From assembly GCA_965246925.1 (NCBI GenBank), contig OZ251994.1:248001-312000 (forward strand): a stretch of DNA of 64,000 bases, in the 5' to 3' direction. The translations under genes were made by a program, and so were the position numbers. The notes below the pieces were generated by a model that made no database searches, was not told the origin of the DNA, and worked only from the letters and a program-made list of their open reading frames with translations. The DNA is from JANPPS01 sp965246925 (GTDB lineage: Bacteria; Pseudomonadota; Alphaproteobacteria; Acetobacterales; Acetobacteraceae). Below, piece after piece: positions 42,263 through 51,330 of this stretch; the stretch's first letter is position 1, and every line of letters starts with the position of its first letter.

Positions 42263-43051
42263 CTAAGCCCGCCCCGTGAACACGGCCGGCCGCTTGGCCA
42301 GGAAAGCCGCCACACCCTCCCGGTAATCCGCCGTCCGCCCGGCCCGGCGCTGCAAATCCCGCTCCACATCCAGCTGCTGATCCAGCGTGTGCGTGCCGCT
42401 TTGGGCGAAAGCCTGCTTCATGAGCAGGATCGCCTGGGTCGGCATGCTGGCGAGCTTCTGCGCGACGCGCCCGGCCTCGGCCAGCAATTCTTCGTCCGGC
42501 ACCGCGCGCCAGATCAGGCCCCACTCCGCCGCCTGCTGCCCGGACACCGGCTCCCCCAGCATGGCCATGCCGCGCGCCCGGGCGTCACCCACCAGGCGGG
42601 GCAGGAAGTAGCTGCCGCCCGCGTCCGGCACCAGGCCGATGTTGACGAAGGCCTGGATCCAGCGGGACGTCGCGCCCGCCAGCACGATGTCGCAGGCCAG
42701 CGCGATGTTGGCCCCCGCGCCCGCCGCCACACCCTGCACAGCGCACACGACCGGGAGCGGCAGGGCCCGCATGCGGCGGATCAGCGGGTTCAGATGCCGC
42801 TCGAGCGTGTCACCGAGGTCGGTCTCGGGCGATACATCAGCCAAATCCTGCCCGGCGCAGAAGCCCCGCCCCTCGCCGGTCAGCAGGATGGCACGGCACG
42901 CCGGGTCGGCCTCGGCGGCGTCAAGCGCAGCCCCGATCGCCGCGCCCAGCTCCGCCGTCAACGCGTTCAGCCGGTCGGGGCGGTTCAGGCTGAGCAAGTG
43001 CACGCCGCCGTCTTGCCGGGTCAGGAGGGGGCTCACTGAAAGCGTATTCAA
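42263..43051 (-). CDS. paaG: Enoyl-CoA hydratase/isomerase, PaaG-like
   Basis: A 262-residue crotonase-fold enzyme, probably the ring-1,2-epoxyphenylacetyl-CoA isomerase. Supporting motifs are GEGRGFCAGQDLADVSPETD and VCAVQGVAAGAGANIALACD (oxyanion hole), with DAGGSYFLPRLVG, the usual PaaG sequence. The ATG overlaps the stop of the pentapeptide gene as ATGA. A generic enoyl-CoA hydratase is the alternative, but the paaI and paaK neighbours favour PaaG. Confidence 0.92.
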   Translation of the reverse strand: MNTLSVSPLLTRQDGGVHLLSLNRPDRLNALTAELGAAIGAALDAAEADPACRAILLTGEGRGFCAGQDLADVSPETDLGDTLERHLNPLIRRMRALPLPVVCAVQGVAAGAGANIALACDIVLAGATSRWIQAFVNIGLVPDAGGSYFLPRLVGDARARGMAMLGEPVSGQQAAEWGLIWRAVPDEELLAEAGRVAQKLASMPTQAILLMKQAFAQSGTHTLDQQLDVERDLQRRAGRTADYREGVAAFLAKRPAVFTGRA

Positions 43052-43317
43052 GCGGGGCGGCCCCGGTAGGCCGCGAACAACTCGCTTACCAGCACGCCAT
43101 CGATGGTCATGCCGGACAGGTTGGCCACGCTGATGGCGGCGCCGGCCAGGTTGGCGTTGCTGACGCGCAGCCCCGACAGGTTCACGTCCTCCACCACCCA
43201 GCCCGACATGTTCACGTCCGTAAACGCCGACCCGGCCAGGTTCACGTCCTGAAACTTCGAGCCCGCGAGATTGCAGGTGCGCACCTGCAGCGGCTCATTG
43301 ACCTCATGCAACTCCAT
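43048..43317 (-). CDS. Small pentapeptide-repeat protein
   Basis: An 89-residue protein built of A(N/D)L-x-x pentapeptides (CNLAGSKFQDVNLAGSAFTD, then NMSGWVVEDVNLSG and further copies), expected to form a short right-handed quadrilateral beta-helix. GGAGG precedes the ATG. Its stop overlaps the paaG start (ATGA), so it is translated with the paa genes. Its role there is unknown. Confidence 0.88.
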   Translation of the reverse strand: MELHEVNEPLQVRTCNLAGSKFQDVNLAGSAFTDVNMSGWVVEDVNLSGLRVSNANLAGAAISVANLSGMTIDGVLVSELFAAYRGRPA

Positions 43318-43360
43318 TCCGGCCTCCCCGGGCGCGAGGATGACAGCGTGCCGGATGTCG

Positions 43361-43738
43361 TCAAGGTTGCCGCAGCATATCCTCGACGGCGTGCAGCAGC
43401 CTTGTGGCAGTGAACGGCTTGGCCAGGTAGGCCAGCGGCGCGCCCAGCAGCTGCATCTGCCGGTCGGCCCGCGCGCTCTCGGCCTGGCCGGAGACGAATA
43501 CCAGCGGGAGGCCTGGATGCACCTCGCGCGCCAGCTCCGCCAGATCGAGGCCGTCGATATGGCCGGGCATGTGGATGTCGGTGAGCAGGAGGTCGAACCG
43601 GTCGCTGTCCGCGAACAGGATCGCGGCCTCGTCCCCGGTGCGCGTCGCCGTCACCTCGAACCCTGCATCGGACAGGGCTTCGCCGATCACCTGCCGCAGT
43701 TCCGCCTCGTCCTCCACTACAAGAATGCGCGTTGCCAT
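43361..43738 (-). CDS. Stand-alone receiver-domain response regulator
   Basis: A 125-residue CheY-like protein. It has the acidic pocket in ILVVEDEAEL, the phosphoacceptor aspartate in LLLTDIHMPGHIDG, a T/S switch region (LVFVSGQ) and the conserved lysine in AYLAKPF. No output domain or kinase is adjacent. ATG at 43738 is chosen because the domain starts there. Confidence 0.9.
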   Translation of the reverse strand: MATRILVVEDEAELRQVIGEALSDAGFEVTATRTGDEAAILFADSDRFDLLLTDIHMPGHIDGLDLAELAREVHPGLPLVFVSGQAESARADRQMQLLGAPLAYLAKPFTATRLLHAVEDMLRQP

Positions 43739-43799
43739 GCGCGGCTGAATACCGCGGTGGCCCGCGTGCGTCACCCCGGGTTATGTGGCACGTTCGTGT

Positions 43800-44543
43800 A
43801 TGGTGGATTCGGGATCATGGCTGATGTTGCTGGCGGCGGGGCTGTGCGCGGGGGCGCAGAACGCGCTGGCGGGGGGCGGGTCGTTCACGACGTTCAGCGC
43901 GCTGCTGCTGGCCGGGCTCGATCCCCGGACGGCCAACGTGACCAGCACGGTGGCGCTGTTTCCGAGCCAGGCGCTGTCCGGCTATGCCGGGCGGGCGATG
44001 GTGGCCGGGACGGCGCGGCTGTCCTTTCCGGCCTTGTGCGCGCTGGCGATCTTGGGCGGCGTGACGGGGGCCGCGCTGCTGCTGGTGACGCCGGCGGCGT
44101 TCTTTGCCCGGCTGGTGCCGTGGCTCGTGCTGTTCGCGACCGGGGTGTTCGCGTGGGGCAGCTATTTCCGTAGGCCCGCCGTCACGGCGTCACTCTCACC
44201 GGGCGCGTCCGTGGCGGCGGCGTTCGCGATCGCGGTGTATGGCGGGTATTTTGGCGGCGGCATCGGCTTCATGCTGCTGGCGATGCTGACCAGCGCGGGA
44301 CTTGCGGTGCGGGCCGCGGGGGCGACCAAGAACGCGCTGGCGGGGGTGATCAATCTGGGCGCGGTGGCGGTGTTCCTGTTGTCCCCGGGCGTGCGCTGGG
44401 CGGCGGCGGCGGCGCTGTTGCTCGGCTCGCTCGCGGGCAGCGTCGTGGGCGTATGGGCGCTGCGCCGGGTGCCGGAGCGGGTGCTGCGGGGCGGGGTCGT
44501 CGTGCTCGGCCTGTTGCTGACCCTCGGGCTGTTCCTCCGTTAG
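43800..44543 (+). CDS. TauE/SafE family sulfite/anion exporter
   Basis: A 247-residue inner-membrane protein with about eight helices. The N-terminal NALAGGGSFTTFSALLLAGL and the mid-protein GGYFGGGIGFMLLAML are the repeated TauE/SafE signatures. Family members move sulfite, sulfoacetate or related anions. ATG at 43800 is preferred to a GTG at 43785. The next gene starts (GTG) right at its stop. Confidence 0.9.
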   Translation: MVDSGSWLMLLAAGLCAGAQNALAGGGSFTTFSALLLAGLDPRTANVTSTVALFPSQALSGYAGRAMVAGTARLSFPALCALAILGGVTGAALLLVTPAAFFARLVPWLVLFATGVFAWGSYFRRPAVTASLSPGASVAAAFAIAVYGGYFGGGIGFMLLAMLTSAGLAVRAAGATKNALAGVINLGAVAVFLLSPGVRWAAAAALLLGSLAGSVVGVWALRRVPERVLRGGVVVLGLLLTLGLFLR

Positions 44544-45893
44544 GTGCTGTTCAATTCCCAAGCCTTCGTGCTGGTGTTCCTGCCGCCAGTGCTGCTGCTG
44601 TACTACCGGGCGCGCACGCGGGTGACGCGGCAGGCGGTGCTGGTCGCGGCATCGCTGCTGTTCTACGGCTACTGGAATTGGCGCTTCGTGCCGGCGCTGG
44701 TGGGGCTGACCTTGGCGAACTGGCTCGTGGTGCGCGCCTGGGCGGCGACGGGCCGCAATGCCTGGCTGGGTGGGGGCGTGGCGCTGAACCTCGCGGTGCT
44801 GGGCGTCTGCAAGTATGCCGACTTCATCGGCAACAGCCTGTCCGCGCATTGGACCCCGCTCGGCATCATTCTGCCGCTCGGGGTCAGCTTCTTCACGTTC
44901 CAGAAGATCTCCTATCTGATTGACCTCCGGCGGGGCGACCGGCATGTGTACGGGTTGCTGGAGTTCTTTGCCTTCGTGACCTTCTTTCCCGCGCTGATCG
45001 CGGGGCCGCTGGTGCGGCATAACGAGATCATTCCGCAATTCGCGCAGGACCCGCACGGCCCGGCCAAGTGGGAGAACCTGTCCCGCGGCCTGGTGCTGTT
45101 CACCCTAGGGTTCGCCAAGAAGGTGCTGCTGGCCGACACGGCGGCGCTGGTGTGTGACCCGCTCTATGCCCAGGCCGCGCTGGGGCCGCTCGGCGCCGGG
45201 CAGGCCTGGCTCGCGGCGGGGGCGTATGCGCTACAGATCATGTTCGATTTCTCCGGGTATTCGGACATGGCGATCGGGCTCGGCCTCATGTTCGGCCTGC
45301 GGCTGCCGTTCAACTTCGATGCGCCGTATCGGGCGACCAGCCTGCGGGATTTCTGGCGGCGCTGGCATATGACGCTGTCCCGGTTCCTGCGCGACTACGT
45401 CTATGTCCCCCTGGGCGGCAACCGTGGCGGCATGGCGGCGCGCAACGTGGTGCTGACCATGCTGCTGGGCGGCCTATGGCACGGCGCGGGGTGGACTTTC
45501 GTGGTGTGGGGCGGGCTGCATGGGGTGGGGTTGGCGGTCAATGGGATCTGGACCCGCGCGGGCCGGCGCATGCCGGCGGTGCTGGGCTGGGGCGTGACCC
45601 TGCTGTTCGTCGTCCTGGCCTGGGTGCTGTTCCGCGCGCCGGATTTCGCGACCGCCGGGCGGGTGCTGGGCGGCATGGCGGGCCGCCACGGCTGGGGCCC
45701 GGTGCGGGTCGAGCATGCGCCGGAACTGCTGCTGGCGGTGCTCTGCGCGGTGTTGGGCCCGGCCAGCCAGGCGGTGGCGCTGCGGTTCCGCCCGCGCGCG
45801 TGGGTCGCCTGGCCGGCCGGGGCGGCGCTGGCGGGGCTGGTTCTGTTTGCAGGTGGCCGGGTGCCGAATGAGTTCATCTATTTCCAGTTCTAG
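44544..45893 (+). CDS. MBOAT-family O-acyltransferase (AlgI/DltB-like)
   Basis: A 449-residue polytopic membrane protein that probably acetylates an exopolysaccharide. It starts with GTG directly after the upstream TAG and begins MLFNSQAFVLVFLPPVLLLY, the classic MBOAT N-terminus. Family motifs include FFTFQKISYLID, MFDFSGYSDMAIGLGLMFGL, LRDFWRRWHMTLSRFLRDYV and WHGAGWTFVVWGGLHG with the catalytic histidine. The following SGNH-like gene is its likely partner. Confidence 0.94.
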   Translation: MLFNSQAFVLVFLPPVLLLYYRARTRVTRQAVLVAASLLFYGYWNWRFVPALVGLTLANWLVVRAWAATGRNAWLGGGVALNLAVLGVCKYADFIGNSLSAHWTPLGIILPLGVSFFTFQKISYLIDLRRGDRHVYGLLEFFAFVTFFPALIAGPLVRHNEIIPQFAQDPHGPAKWENLSRGLVLFTLGFAKKVLLADTAALVCDPLYAQAALGPLGAGQAWLAAGAYALQIMFDFSGYSDMAIGLGLMFGLRLPFNFDAPYRATSLRDFWRRWHMTLSRFLRDYVYVPLGGNRGGMAARNVVLTMLLGGLWHGAGWTFVVWGGLHGVGLAVNGIWTRAGRRMPAVLGWGVTLLFVVLAWVLFRAPDFATAGRVLGGMAGRHGWGPVRVEHAPELLLAVLCAVLGPASQAVALRFRPRAWVAWPAGAALAGLVLFAGGRVPNEFIYFQF

Positions 45894-46854
45894 CTGGCCC
45901 CGCTTCGGCCGCCGCCTGATCGGCGTCACCGCCGGGCTGGTGGCGGTGCTGTATCTGTTCGTGGTGGTGATCGACCCGTGGAACGTGCTGCCGCTGTCGC
46001 CGCCGCTGCCGCGGGTGCCGATCAGCAGCAATGCGCGCTTTTCCTTTCCGGCCCTGGCGCGCAGCCCGGCGTTCGATAGTATCCTGCTGGGAACCAGCAC
46101 CAGCCGGCTGCTGCAGCCCGCGCAACTCGACCCGGCATTCGGCGCTCGTTTCGCCAACCTTGCGATGAACAGCGCCACGGCGTGGGAACAGATGCAGATG
46201 CTGCGCTTGTTTCTAAGCACCCATGCCGCCCCGCGCGCGGTAATCATCGGCCTGGACGGCGAGTATTGCGGCGACAGCGCGCCCGAGACCACGCCCCGCC
46301 CGTTCCCGCGCTGGATGTACCAGGGCTCGCGCTGGGCCGGCTACCGGGAAATGCTGACCCCGTATGCGGTGCAGGAGGCAGCCAATCAGCTCGCGGTCAT
46401 GGTGCATTGGCGGAAGCGCCGCTACGGCCTGGACGGCTATACGAGCTTCGTCCCGGATGACGCGCAGTATGACCCGGCCCGGGTGGATGCGGCATTCGCC
46501 CGCTGGCCGCCGCTGGACAACAGCCCGGCGATCGCGCGCGAGGCGTTCCGGTTTCCGGCGCTGGATTTGTTGGCCGAGGGGCTCCGCGCGGTGCCGCCGG
46601 ACACGCGGGTGGTGCTGTTCTTCGCGCCGTATCACCTGGACCGCCAGGGCCTCCCTGGCACGCGCGACGCCGCGCGCTGGGCCGCATGCAAGGCCGCCGC
46701 CGCCGGGCTGCGCCCGGTGCTGGACTTGCTGGTGCCGTCGGCGGTTACGGCGGAGCGTTCCAATTATTGGGACCCCCTGCACTACCGCGCCGGGATCGCG
46801 GCGCGGCTAGCCCAGGTGCTGGCCGGCGGCTTGGACCCTGGGCTGCTGCCCTAA
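45868..46854 (+). CDS. SGNH-like exported protein paired with the MBOAT
   Basis: A 328-residue protein with one N-terminal membrane helix (RRLIGVTAGLVAVLYLFVVV). After it comes SILLGTSTSRLLQP, a block-I-like serine motif, and near the C-terminus SNYWDPLHYRAG, with the Asp and His of a SGNH catalytic triad. Its start overlaps the MBOAT end by 26 bases. In alginate-type systems an MBOAT passes acetyl groups to an SGNH protein (AlgJ/AlgX), and the same division of labour is inferred here. Confidence 0.82.
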   Translation: MSSSISSSSWPRFGRRLIGVTAGLVAVLYLFVVVIDPWNVLPLSPPLPRVPISSNARFSFPALARSPAFDSILLGTSTSRLLQPAQLDPAFGARFANLAMNSATAWEQMQMLRLFLSTHAAPRAVIIGLDGEYCGDSAPETTPRPFPRWMYQGSRWAGYREMLTPYAVQEAANQLAVMVHWRKRRYGLDGYTSFVPDDAQYDPARVDAAFARWPPLDNSPAIAREAFRFPALDLLAEGLRAVPPDTRVVLFFAPYHLDRQGLPGTRDAARWAACKAAAAGLRPVLDLLVPSAVTAERSNYWDPLHYRAGIAARLAQVLAGGLDPGLLP

Positions 46855-47006
46855 GGCTTCATTCCCCGGCCGGACCGGGCAGGCGGGCGGCATTCGGCTT
46901 GCACCGGCTATCTTGGCGAATGGCGCACAGGCTATCCGCCTTACGGTTTGCCAGTGGGTTGAGCCGGCGGCGTTGATCACGGCTTGGGTTTGGTTGACTA
47001 TCAAGC

Positions 47007-47672
47007 ATGGCGACTCCGAAACCAGAGGTGCGGTTCAGGCGTAGCGTGCGGGCGCGCCGGGTTAGCCTGCGGATCGATGCGGCGTCGGCCAGCGTGATCG
47101 TGACGCTGCCGCCGCGGGGGACGCAGGCGGCGGGGCGGGCGTTGCTGCAGGCGCATGCCGGGTGGGTCGCGGCCCGGCTGGCGCGGTTGCCGCCGCCGGT
47201 CGTGCTGGCAAACGGGGCCCTGGTGCCGATCGGGGACGTGCCGCACATCATCCAGCATGAGGCCGGCGGGCGCACCGGGATCGAGGGGCGGACGCTGCTG
47301 GTCTCCGGCGCGCCGGAATTCTTGCCCCGGCGGGTGCTGGATTTCCTGCGGGCGGAGGCGGGGCGGCGGCTGCCGGCGCTGGCGGCGCAGATCGGGGCGG
47401 GGGCGGGACTCGTGCCACGCCGGGTCACGATGCGGGATACGCGGACGCGATGGGGCAGCTGCACGGCCACGGGCACGCTCATGTTCTGCTGGCGGCTGGT
47501 GATGGCGCCGCCCCCGGTGCAGCATTACGTGGTGGCGCACGAGCTGGCCCACCTGCGCCACATGAACCATAGCCGGGCGTTCTGGGCGTTGGTGGCGGAC
47601 CTCACGCCGCACCGGGCGCTGGCGGATGCGTGGCTCGACCGGCACGGCGCCGGGCTGATGCGGGTGGGATGA
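47007..47672 (+). CDS. YgjP-type zinc metallopeptidase
   Basis: A 221-residue M48/DUF45-type protein. The zinc motif is VAHELAHLRHMNHSRAFW (HExxH), preceded by the family TRWGSCTATGTLMFCWRLVM. No signal peptide is visible, so it is probably cytoplasmic. Its TGA overlaps the rnhB ATG as ATGA. Confidence 0.93.
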   Translation: MATPKPEVRFRRSVRARRVSLRIDAASASVIVTLPPRGTQAAGRALLQAHAGWVAARLARLPPPVVLANGALVPIGDVPHIIQHEAGGRTGIEGRTLLVSGAPEFLPRRVLDFLRAEAGRRLPALAAQIGAGAGLVPRRVTMRDTRTRWGSCTATGTLMFCWRLVMAPPPVQHYVVAHELAHLRHMNHSRAFWALVADLTPHRALADAWLDRHGAGLMRVG

Positions 47673-48313
47673 TGCGTCCGCACTGGAAGGCCGAGAAGGC
47701 GCATGGCGGCCTGGTCGCGGGCGTGGACGAGGTGGGGCGCGGGCCGCTCGCCGGGCCGGTGCTGGCGGTGGCGGTGGTGTTCCCGACCGGGGTGCCCCCG
47801 CGCCTCGCCCGGCTGCTGGATGACAGTAAGAAGCTGAGCGCTTCGGCGCGGGAGGCGGCGCTCGATGCGCTGTTGGCCAGTGGGCGGGCCGAGATCGGCG
47901 TGGGCGCCGCGTCGGTGCCGGAGATCGACCGGATCAACATCCTGCATGCCACGATGCTGGCGATGCAGCGCGCGGTCATGCGCCTGCCGCGGCGTCCGGA
48001 CCTGGCGCTGGTGGACGGCAACCGGCCCCCTGCCCTGCCGTGCCCGGTGCGATGCTGCGTGGGCGGGGACGCGATTTCGCTGTCGATCGCGGCGGCATCC
48101 ATCGTGGCCAAGGTGCTGCGGGACCGCGCCATGGCCCGGCTCGCGGCCCGGCACCCGCAATACGGCTGGGAGGAGAATGCCGGCTATGGCACGGCGGCGC
48201 ACCGGGAGGCGCTGCACCTCCATGGGCCCACGGTGCACCACCGGTCCGCGTTCGGGACGGTGCGGATGATCCTGGCGGGCGTTGACGGGGTTACGGCGGC
48301 GCCGTCAGCATAG
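47669..48313 (+). CDS. rnhB: Ribonuclease HII
   Basis: RnhB removes RNA from RNA-DNA hybrids. The 214-residue product has GVDEVGRGPLAGPVLAVAVV with catalytic Asp/Glu, LLDDSKKLSASARE, and YGWEENAGYGTAAHREALHL near the C-terminus. The start is ATG at 47669 within ATGA, overlapping the metallopeptidase stop. rnhB next to ccrM is a recurring alphaproteobacterial arrangement. Confidence 0.96.
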   Translation: MMRPHWKAEKAHGGLVAGVDEVGRGPLAGPVLAVAVVFPTGVPPRLARLLDDSKKLSASAREAALDALLASGRAEIGVGAASVPEIDRINILHATMLAMQRAVMRLPRRPDLALVDGNRPPALPCPVRCCVGGDAISLSIAAASIVAKVLRDRAMARLAARHPQYGWEENAGYGTAAHREALHLHGPTVHHRSAFGTVRMILAGVDGVTAAPSA

Positions 48314-48336
48314 GGAGCTGCTTCGAAGGCTCTCCT

Positions 48337-49422
48337 GTGGATATCGTCCGAGAACTCCCGCTGGACCAAATCCTGCTCGGCGATTGCATCCCCATGATGG
48401 GCATGCTGCCGCCGGCGTCGGTGCACTGCGTGTTCGCCGACCCGCCGTATAACCTGCAGCTGCGGGGCGAGCTGCGGCGGCCGGATGACAGCATGGTCGA
48501 CGGCGTCGATGACGATTGGGACCGGTTCACCGACTTCGCCGCCTATGACGCCTTCACCCGCGAATGGCTGCTGGAATGCCGGCGGTTGCTGCGCAAGGAC
48601 GGCACCATCTGGGTCATGGGCGCCTACCACAACATCTTCCGCATCGGCACCATCCTGCAGGATTTGGGGTTCTGGATCCTGAACGACGTGATTTGGCGCA
48701 AGTCCAACCCCATGCCGAACTTCCGCGGGCGCCGGTTCACCAACGCGCACGAGACGCTGATCTGGGCGGCGCGCGGGCGGGATAGCCGGTATAAGTTCAA
48801 CTACCAGGCCATGAAGGCGCTGAACGACGATCTGCAGATGCGGAGCGACTGGCACATCCCGCTCTGCACCGGGCCCGAACGGCTGCGCAACGCGCACGGC
48901 CTGAAATTGCATCCGACGCAGAAGCCGGAAGCGCTGCTGCACCGGGTCCTGCTGGCCAGCACCGCGCCCGGTGACATCGTGCTGGATCCGTTCGTGGGCT
49001 CCGGCACCACGGCCGCGATGGCCAAGCGGCTGCACCGGCACTTCATCGGGATCGAGCGCCACCCCGCCTACGCCGAGGCCGCGATCGGGCGGGTGCGTAA
49101 GGAGCAACCCGCATCGCTCGACGGCATGAGCAGCACGCCCACCAAGCGCGAAGCGGTCCGTGTGCCGTTCGGCAGCCTGGTGGAGCGCGGGATCGTGCCG
49201 CCGGGCACGGAGCTGATGGATAAGGGCCGGCGCGTGGCGGCGACGGTGTGCGCGGACGGGTCGCTGGTGTCGGGCGTGCATCGTGGGTCCATCCACCAGG
49301 TCGGCGCGGCGGTGCAGAACGCGCCGTCCTGTAACGGGTGGACATTCTGGCATTTGCTGCGGGATGGAGTGCTATTGCCGATCGACGCGCTACGAGTCCC
49401 GATGGCGACCAATGATCCGTAA
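48337..49422 (+). CDS. ccrM: Cell-cycle DNA adenine methyltransferase CcrM
   Basis: CcrM methylates adenine in GANTC and sets cell-cycle transcription in alphaproteobacteria. The 361-residue product starts (GTG) IVRELPLDQILLGDCIPMMG, has the catalytic ADPPYNLQL (DPPY about residues 35-38), the SAM-binding FVGSGTTAAMAKRLHRHFIG and a C-terminal RAMA-type domain ending GWTFWHLL. Length and domain order fit CcrM rather than a restriction-modification enzyme, and no endonuclease gene is adjacent. Confidence 0.94.
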   Translation: MDIVRELPLDQILLGDCIPMMGMLPPASVHCVFADPPYNLQLRGELRRPDDSMVDGVDDDWDRFTDFAAYDAFTREWLLECRRLLRKDGTIWVMGAYHNIFRIGTILQDLGFWILNDVIWRKSNPMPNFRGRRFTNAHETLIWAARGRDSRYKFNYQAMKALNDDLQMRSDWHIPLCTGPERLRNAHGLKLHPTQKPEALLHRVLLASTAPGDIVLDPFVGSGTTAAMAKRLHRHFIGIERHPAYAEAAIGRVRKEQPASLDGMSSTPTKREAVRVPFGSLVERGIVPPGTELMDKGRRVAATVCADGSLVSGVHRGSIHQVGAAVQNAPSCNGWTFWHLLRDGVLLPIDALRVPMATNDP

Positions 49423-49486
49423 CATCCCTCTTGCTGGGCCGAGAAAGAAACGTTTAGTCTGAATCTAGACCAAAACGATCGGCCCA

Positions 49487-51259
49487 ATGACGCAAATTCA
49501 GACGCTCATGATGGTGATACTGCTTACGGTCATGGCCGGACGCGCCCATGCCACCGCCAAATGCGCCATCACGCCCGGCGCAGTCCTGGCGTTGGACGGC
49601 GTGTCGACGACCATCTCGCTTACCGCGCAAGAGTTGCTTACGGGAAGCTTCGCCGCGCCCGATGGCCAAACCTACGGCCCCGTGCCGCCCACCTGCCGCG
49701 TCGTCGCCATTATCTCGTCCACCGGTATTCCTTCGCAATCGGCCATCACGATCGAGGTTTGGCTGCCCGAGCGGGACTGGAATGGGCGCCTCATCGGCAT
49801 CGGCAATGGCGGGTTCGCCGGCGACATCTATTGGAACGAATTGCAACTCGCGGCGGCTAGCGGCTTCGCGGCCGCGCATACCGATTTGGGCACGGCCGTG
49901 CACGGCTGCGTCGGCGATCATTGCGGTGACGCGAGCGGCAAGGGAGGACCACGCGGCGGCTTGTATAACGATCCAGATGCGATCATCGATTTCGGCGGCC
50001 GGGCCACGCACCTCATGACCTTGGCCGCCAAGCAGCTCGTCTTGGGTTTCTATGGCCAGTTCAGCGACAGAAACTATTTCAATGGCTGCTCCACAGGGGG
50101 CCAGCAGGCGCTCCGGGAGGCGCAGAACTATCCGGAGGATTACGACGGCATTATCGCTGGCGCGCCGGGTCATAACCGGACGCATGTGCACCTGACGGCC
50201 ACGCAAACCTACGCCGTGACCCATGCAACGCCTAACTCGTATCTGACGGATGCGGGCCTGACCCTCGCCCACCAGGCCATGGGTGCGTGCCTCGGTAAGG
50301 ATGGCGGGACGGTGCATGACCGGTATCTGTCACAACCTGCGATGTGCAGGGTGACCGCCGCCTCCCTGCAATGCCGCGGCGACGCCGGCGAGGTGCCGTG
50401 CACCAACAACAAGTCGGCGTCCTGCAGCTGCTTGCATCCCGACGCGGCCCTAGCGCTTGACACGATCTACGGTGGTTTCAAGGACGACAACGGTGATGTC
50501 TATCATCCTGGCCTTAGCCGGGGCAGCGAGGAAGCCGTAGCGCTGACGGCAGCGAACTCCTATTTCGGCGACCAGGGGCTCGTCTATCAGCAGACCCCTC
50601 CGGAGCCGGCCTATGACAGCCTGATGTATTGGGCGAGTGGCCCGTCATTCGACTGGAGATCGTTGTTCGCGGCCAAAAGCGGGAACTCGATATTGAGCGC
50701 CGCCATCGCCGCAATCGACGCGGCCCCGGTCGGCACAACGAGCTTCTCGGCTGCGCTGAACGCGCAATCGGTGGACCTATCGGCGTTTGCCGCGCGGGGT
50801 GGCAAGCTGATCATGTTCCAGGGCTGGGCGGACCCGCTGGTGCCGCCGGGTGGCACGGTCAATTACGTCAATGCCGTCAACGCCGCCGATCCGAATGCGG
50901 CCAGCTATCTTCGCCTCTATATGGTGCCGGGCCTCAAGCACTGCACAGGGGGGCCGGGACCGAATGCCTTCGGCAACGTCTATGGCAGCCAGCTTCCGCC
51001 CCTGCCGCTCGACCCTTCGGATGATCTGCTGGCCGCGCTGATCGTATGGCGCGAACAGGGCAAGGCGCCCGGTGCGATCATCGGCACGAAGTATATCAAC
51101 GATGACCACACCCAGGGGGTCGACCATCAACGCCCGCTTTGCCCCTACCCACAGCACTACCAATACACCGGCGGAGATTGGACTCTGGCAACGAACTTCG
51201 TCTGCGTACCGGGAGCGCCGGTGACCGAGCTAAGCGTTACGGGGCCGTATAAGCCTTAG
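49487..51259 (+). CDS. Tannase/feruloyl esterase family protein
   Basis: A 590-residue exported esterase with signal peptide MTQIQTLMMVILLTVMAGRA. The serine-hydrolase motif is FNGCSTGGQQALREAQNYPE followed by DYDGIIAGAPGHNR, the standard tannase/feruloyl-esterase region; GLKHCTGGPGPNAF near the end supplies the histidine. Substrates would be plant polyphenol or hydroxycinnamate esters. It ends at a GCTTCCAGCCCGC repeat in the junction with the convergent anti-sigma gene. Confidence 0.93.
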   Translation: MTQIQTLMMVILLTVMAGRAHATAKCAITPGAVLALDGVSTTISLTAQELLTGSFAAPDGQTYGPVPPTCRVVAIISSTGIPSQSAITIEVWLPERDWNGRLIGIGNGGFAGDIYWNELQLAAASGFAAAHTDLGTAVHGCVGDHCGDASGKGGPRGGLYNDPDAIIDFGGRATHLMTLAAKQLVLGFYGQFSDRNYFNGCSTGGQQALREAQNYPEDYDGIIAGAPGHNRTHVHLTATQTYAVTHATPNSYLTDAGLTLAHQAMGACLGKDGGTVHDRYLSQPAMCRVTAASLQCRGDAGEVPCTNNKSASCSCLHPDAALALDTIYGGFKDDNGDVYHPGLSRGSEEAVALTAANSYFGDQGLVYQQTPPEPAYDSLMYWASGPSFDWRSLFAAKSGNSILSAAIAAIDAAPVGTTSFSAALNAQSVDLSAFAARGGKLIMFQGWADPLVPPGGTVNYVNAVNAADPNAASYLRLYMVPGLKHCTGGPGPNAFGNVYGSQLPPLPLDPSDDLLAALIVWREQGKAPGAIIGTKYINDDHTQGVDHQRPLCPYPQHYQYTGGDWTLATNFVCVPGAPVTELSVTGPYKP

Positions 51260-51280
51260 TGAGTAGAGATCTCCCCTAGC

Positions 51281-51330
51281 GCGGGCTTCCAGCCCGCCCT
51301 CCGCGCTCTTAGAGCGGGCTGGAAGCCTGC
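51281..51330. repeat. GGGCTTCCAGCCCGC inverted repeat
   Basis: Two 17-bp arms (51281-51297 and 51314-51330) are reverse complements with one mismatch, flanking a 16-base loop. The pair lies between two convergent genes and could act as a bidirectional terminator. The right arm forms the end of the anti-sigma gene and encodes its last residues. A half-copy recurs at 58824-58840. Confidence 0.82.

Noticed and set aside
48184..49353. Long - strand frame antisense to ccrM
   Set aside because: Shadow frame; CcrM motifs on the + strand are complete.
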